Translations under genes and position numbers: made by a program
Notes under the pieces: generated by a model
Database searches by the model: none
The model's input: only the letters and a program-made list of their open reading frames with translations
What the model was told of the DNA's origin: nothing
Source of the DNA: Phoronis ovalis
Taxonomy: Eukaryota > Phoronida > Phoronidae
Assembly: GCA_028565635.1 (NCBI GenBank)
Contig: JAOXYB010041948.1
Location: forward strand, 1-27,582
DNA: 27,582 bases
Reading direction: 5' to 3'
In this document: positions 23,132 through 27,582 of the stretch, one piece after another
Numbering within the stretch: position 1 is the first letter of the stretch
How the letters are laid out: each line of letters begins with the position of its first letter

Positions 23132-23697
23132 CTTCCACCGACTCAAACCGGAAATCACTTAGAAGGACCAAAATGGTTTGACAATCACCCAAATCATTGG
23201 ACAGCACCTACGGTTCGCATAGCATCTATGGCATGGATAGTTTATAAAGCATCACGGACAATTACTGAGATAAACTGCATGGCTTTCATCCAGGTATGAT
23301 GGTACCAGGTGCTTTTATCCCCTCAGTTAAACATAGTCGAAGATCTATGGATTAAGAAAAATATGTCCGTGCTGATGTAAAGCCCCATGCTATACAAACT
23401 GGAAGTGCGTGTCCAAATAATTTGCTCCTTGTCAAACGAATTTGATCATTATGAAATACTAAACAATTTCAGGTCTGAGCCAGTGGACGACATTAGGCTG
23501 CCCTGGTATTATCTAAACACGAAAGAAACAAAGTGTGCATTGTCTGATGATCAGACTACAGATTTCACCTGCAAGGTATTACAAGAAATGCAACTGGAGA
23601 TAATCAACTTAGAACTGTCCCTTGCTGTTTGTTTAAAATCTATAAATAGCATAAGCAAACAATCTATACAACATAATCTGGTATGCAGGGCAGGTTA
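23132..23697 (+). pseudogene. Unidentified decayed coding-like segment
   Basis: The plus strand shows two coding-like stretches in different frames. The first is 23132-23299, with a peptide containing GPKWFDNHPNHWTAPTV and SMAWIVYKASRTITEI, ending before CAG|GTATGA. The second is a longer frame from ATG 23387 to a stop at 23696-23698, containing EPVDDIRLPWYYLN and SDDQTTDFTCKVLQEM. Both have mixed, non-low-complexity residues and the area is less AT-rich than its surroundings. The pieces do not join in phase at the visible splice-like sites. I do not recognise a family. It could be a frameshifted retroposed copy, a transposon relic or chance. Confidence 0.25.
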
Positions 23698-26600
23698 GTG
23701 CCAAGAAAACAATTCTTCTGGACATGTTACACTATCTATTGTTGCTTATAATTTGATGATTAATACAAAATATTTTCATAACAGAACACACACTTTTGTT
23801 GGAGCTGGTCTTTTTTTCATCACATGAATTACTGTTCCATAGCATATATTTGTCAGGAAACAGATTTTTAATCATTGCCTTCTCTCTTAACAAATGGAAT
23901 AAGCATAGTCAATAATGAATGCATTCTATTGAATATGCTTTTCATTTACAGAATTGAGAAGCAAATTCATAAAGCATAGATTATCTGTCATCTCTAATAT
24001 TGAAGGTCAATACAACTATTCACAATGCTTGATGCACGAGCTTAGGGAAATTTAGAAGAGTAGTTGCATGGCAAAAAACAAGATCAAACCTAAATTTTAC
24101 ATTATTAGCTAAGCATAGTAAATCATTATCTGCATGTATTATTATTTAGAAATTTTCAATGATGCAAATGTCAGCATGGAACCCAAGCCTTAGAACTGGG
24201 ATGCCACTTGTTTTAAAAAGTTAGGACCTACAATCATTTTTCATGGCCCCACTGGACATACATTATTAGTTCATATAGCATTGTCAATTTAATAGTGACA
24301 CAGGCTTCTTACAAATTAAATGTCCAATATCTGGGTCCTAAGGTCTGTGTTCTATGAACTTGGTCAGTGTCTCTTGTAAATTGCCTTTGGTAGACAATTT
24401 TACCTCCTTGTTTGGAATATGTTAATGCAGCCCTGTAGAAATTATTCAACTCCAAACAAGTACTACATACAAACTGCACCAAATATATTTTGTTCTGCCA
24501 TTAACAACTTTGAGCATAGTGACACATTAACAGTGCTCTCAGCAGAAAGTAAAATATTAGCCGAAGCTTTTAGGTATCGAGTAATACACTGCACTTGTTA
24601 CTTCAGGGTATGATTTATATTCTATATTAACACACCTTCTACTTCCTAGTTGACATAACAACTATGAAGGAAAAAAGTACAAGAACACTACTTTAGAGAA
24701 CCTGAGTATTCATAACAATGCATATGTCCCATTATATAACCTTACAAGACCCAACCCACACAGATGCCAATATCAGGGCAAAATCATGTGGAATTGTGAT
24801 GTTATATGTATATATAAGAAAATTAGCAAAATTTTAGTGGGTGTCACAATGATATTAAATAAGTAATCACACAATGTATGTCTAAACAGAGCTATCTCGG
24901 TGTGTTCTTTCCCACACTGAAATACTAAACAAGTGAAGAATTTTGTTACCCACACTGAGCACCAAATTAAGTTTCTGGACCAATATGCACAACACTTAGG
25001 ATTTCAAAGTGTTACAGTAATCTTAATCCTTGGGAATAACAAACTAGGCTAATATTTGAAACAACGAGATACTGAAAACATTCACTACACCTATTGCTTT
25101 CTTGTACAATATGAAATAAATTATTCAAACACATCATTCCCTACCAGTGAAGCTATAATATTTATCTTTTACACACTACAAAGAAACTGCCTCATAGCTC
25201 AACAGTGCTTATAATATGTTTCCATACAGAGCTTGCGTTGTAAATTGCGCAAAGATTACCAATAAATATATACATATATTTGCGCCACTTAGGTTCCAGA
25301 TCTATTTCAGGTTATTGTAGCTTCTAATCTGTTTGCTCACAGGCTTAAACCTAATTTACATTTTTCTATTATAATGCAAGAGAAAGATAAAAAACATGGT
25401 TGTCCTCTAGCGACCTTCATTAACCTGCATTAACAATTTGGTAAATTTTTGACAAATGTTTATTTATTTTATAAATTTGACAATTTTAATCCTTGTTTAT
25501 CTAGGCTATGTTATAATGCCAGTACAATTTTTAAAATATTTTAGCAGGAATTTTTTCCAAAAATTGTCAAAGAATAAAAAAGAAGTCTGCACATGATACA
25601 TGAGTTTATAAAATGATATTATATAAGTAGTCATAACAAGTAGGCGAAGATATATTACAGAGTAAACAACATAATTCTAAAGTAATAAACAGTGTTATTG
25701 TCCCAGGGACTAAAAATAGAGGGAGGAACTTTACTTGGCAAAACTTCAAATCTTTTCAACAATGAATGAATTAACTTCAAGCCTCATCAAACGCATTAAT
25801 CTCTAATGAAAAATATCGAGATATGTTCAACAACAGTAATTACAGAAAAAAAATAATAAACTATTTGCTGTTTATCAATTAAACTGACATGATATTGCTT
25901 AAAAGTAGGGTTAAGTTTTTGCAATGGCATTAGATTTGTTGACACGCTCCATTGACTGAACACATGCAAAATGTTTGTTTCAGTGTTTCCCAAATAAATC
26001 AGGAAACTGCACAAATGTCAACCCTAACATATAAGGGCATAGTTTTAATATTTATATTCAACTCATATCTATACAACTTGCACAACAAATATATAGTAAT
26101 AGCGCCGGTAAAATGATTTAAAAATAACCAACTCACCCTCCATTTTCAAAACCCCAGGCATATGGCTCTGTTTATTGACCTACATACCAGAAAGAGGCTA
26201 AGGTTATTAGGTCATAGAAATAAATGCTTGACTTTCTAATTCCATAAAACAGGGGTAGTGACGCAAAATTCATATAACACTTTTAGCCTAAATACATGCC
26301 AAACTTTTTAAGTTAATGTTAGTACACATTTTAATACGAAAACTTTTGTTTTGTGAAAAAAGACACCATATTAAGGTAAGTTTAGTGCTTAAACATTTAT
26401 AGGCAAGGGAAAAGTACATCCCTCTTTTTAAAATGATACACATACAACAAGATCCTAGATATATTAAGGAGCACATTGAGCAACTGAACTATGTTATCGG
26501 GGAGCACAATATTGCATAAAGTTACAAACAACAAGAACTAATTGTGTAATTTATTTTTAAAAATACTACAAATTTTGAGTCAATTAATAGCTAGGAACTT

Positions 26601-27190
26601 GTTTTTTTTACTCCCCTACTGACTGTGCCACTCAGAAATGCAACAATGCAGGTCAACAATCTGATGCAGCAGTAAGACAAAGTTGTACTGAAAGAAGCGA
26701 TTATTATTTTTTTTGTTAAATTTTAAATGCAAAATAATAACAATAGGGGGTCAGGTTAGAGAGAGAGACATGGCTCTTGGACATAATATTCAGCAGCTGA
26801 TACCACTATGTTAATTTTGCAACATTTTTCAGTTTTTGTAAAAAAATAATACATGGTAAAGTAAAGTCTAGTTTTGTTTAGTCTTATTTTTATTAAAAAT
26901 AGACTGAGCATTTCTTCTGATTAAAAATATCTTATTCCAGCAAAAAAGCACCAAATACAAAATTTATTAATTAAAAGTAAAAGCGAATTTTTCAGAAAAA
27001 CATGTCTATATCAGTACCTGGGCTCAAAAAAATAAACCACTACATCACCTACAATTAACCTAATTTAAATATTTCAGAACAAACACATCAATCATCATTG
27101 TTTACAGAAAACAGCTGAATATGACAGGTGAACATAGCTCCATCTGGTGTCTGTATTTAATACTAATATATGTTAAGCTTTGAGGATCTG

Positions 27191-27378
27191 GTCTTTACTC
27201 TCTTCAGTGCATTTTGCATTATGTTAAACCCTTGTGCACAGACAGTGAATAACATCTCGTCTTTAATCTCCAGTGCATTGTGTCAAACCCTTGTGCACAG
27301 ACAGTGAATAACATCTCGTCTTTAATCTCTTCAGTGCATTATGTCAAACCCTTTGTGCATAGATAGTGAACAACATTT
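27191..27378. repeat. Minisatellite, three copies of a 59-68 bp unit
   Basis: Three tandem copies start with GTCTTTA at 27191, 27259 and 27318. Each contains CAGTGCATT, a TCAAACCC or TTAAACCC block, TTGTGCA and AGTGAAYAACAT. The second and third copies lack an insertion seen near the front of the first, and the third has diverged at its end. Confidence 0.9.
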
Positions 27379-27582
27379 ATGCATACCTTTTTGGGGCCTA
27401 CAAAAATTAATTTTTGACCCTAAAACAGGAATGCAATATTTTGTGGGAAACATCAAAGTACTACTATAGTTTGGCCAAAGCTCAAGTCACCCAGATAAAT
27501 AACAGTTCAAAACTAGATAGCCTTTTAGCAAAGGCAGGGTTGCTCATATTGGCTTTTATGAACGTTAAATGACCTCCAAATT

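Larger units (their letters stand above)
13910..27582. other. Non-coding right half: upstream DNA or a large 5' intron
   Basis: About 13.7 kb of AT-rich DNA with no confident coding exon on either strand. The short canonical PRKAG2-type exon 1 (ending RRSLRVHIP in human) was looked for and not found, although so short an exon is easily missed. It contains the SINE, the ATT microsatellite, the minisatellite, the CpG-rich patch and the plus-strand coding-like segment listed separately. Confidence 0.5.

Noticed and set aside
1-27582. CRISPR array, operon, phage or bacterial defence system.
   Set aside because: No spaced direct repeats or compact bacterial genes; spliced exons and SINE-like repeats show a eukaryotic locus.

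Overview
This is a window from an animal nuclear genome: AT-rich, intron-rich, mostly non-coding, with one recognisable gene split into short exons on the minus strand. The diagnostic exon is at 10348-9761. After a good splice acceptor it reads DLSTFAMPVLDG, which matches the start of exon 2 of vertebrate PRKAG2 (human DLSSFAMPLLDG, recalled from memory). PRKAG2 is the long form of the gamma regulatory subunit of AMP-activated protein kinase. The short interspersed repeats, long introns and gene type suggest an invertebrate, possibly a mollusc or other spiralian. The species cannot be fixed from the sequence.

Layout, in transcription order (right to left). From 27582 to about 13910 there is no confident coding exon. 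This stretch is either upstream DNA or the intron behind a more distal first exon, and it holds a tRNA-derived SINE, a 3-copy minisatellite, a CpG-enriched patch and a decayed-looking reading frame on the plus strand. From 13909 to 11810 lies a very large exon of 700 codons that codes for a disordered, Ser/Arg-rich extension. It carries an array of 'amphipathic helix + basic + Gly-Ser' modules. It ends in phase 0, so it can join directly to the PRKAG2-like exon at 10348-9761 (196 codons, phase 0/0), then to a 36-nt microexon at 7981-7946 (phase 0/0), then to a 73-nt exon at 5430-5358 that ends in phase 1. At 4326-4062 a separate exon opens with a strong start context (ACCATGG) and also ends in phase 1. 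It therefore looks like an alternative first exon, or a phase-1/1 cassette, feeding the same downstream exons. No exon for the four CBS repeats, the nucleotide-binding core shared by all gamma subunits, was found. They should lie beyond position 1.

How the pieces work together (inference): alternative 5' exons would give long gamma subunits with different regulatory N-termini on the same CBS core. The longest would have about 932 residues ahead of the core, recalling the very long loechrig isoform of Drosophila SNF4Agamma. The same short motif, a hydrophobic/basic helix followed by R/K-x-S, recurs in the 700-codon exon, the PRKAG2-like exon and the alternative exon. That supports their belonging to one gene and suggests phospho-regulated docking or membrane contact. 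The introns also hold two miniature inverted-repeat elements, a 48-bp tandem duplication just past a splice donor, a near-perfect 28-bp palindrome and several CTCF-like motifs.
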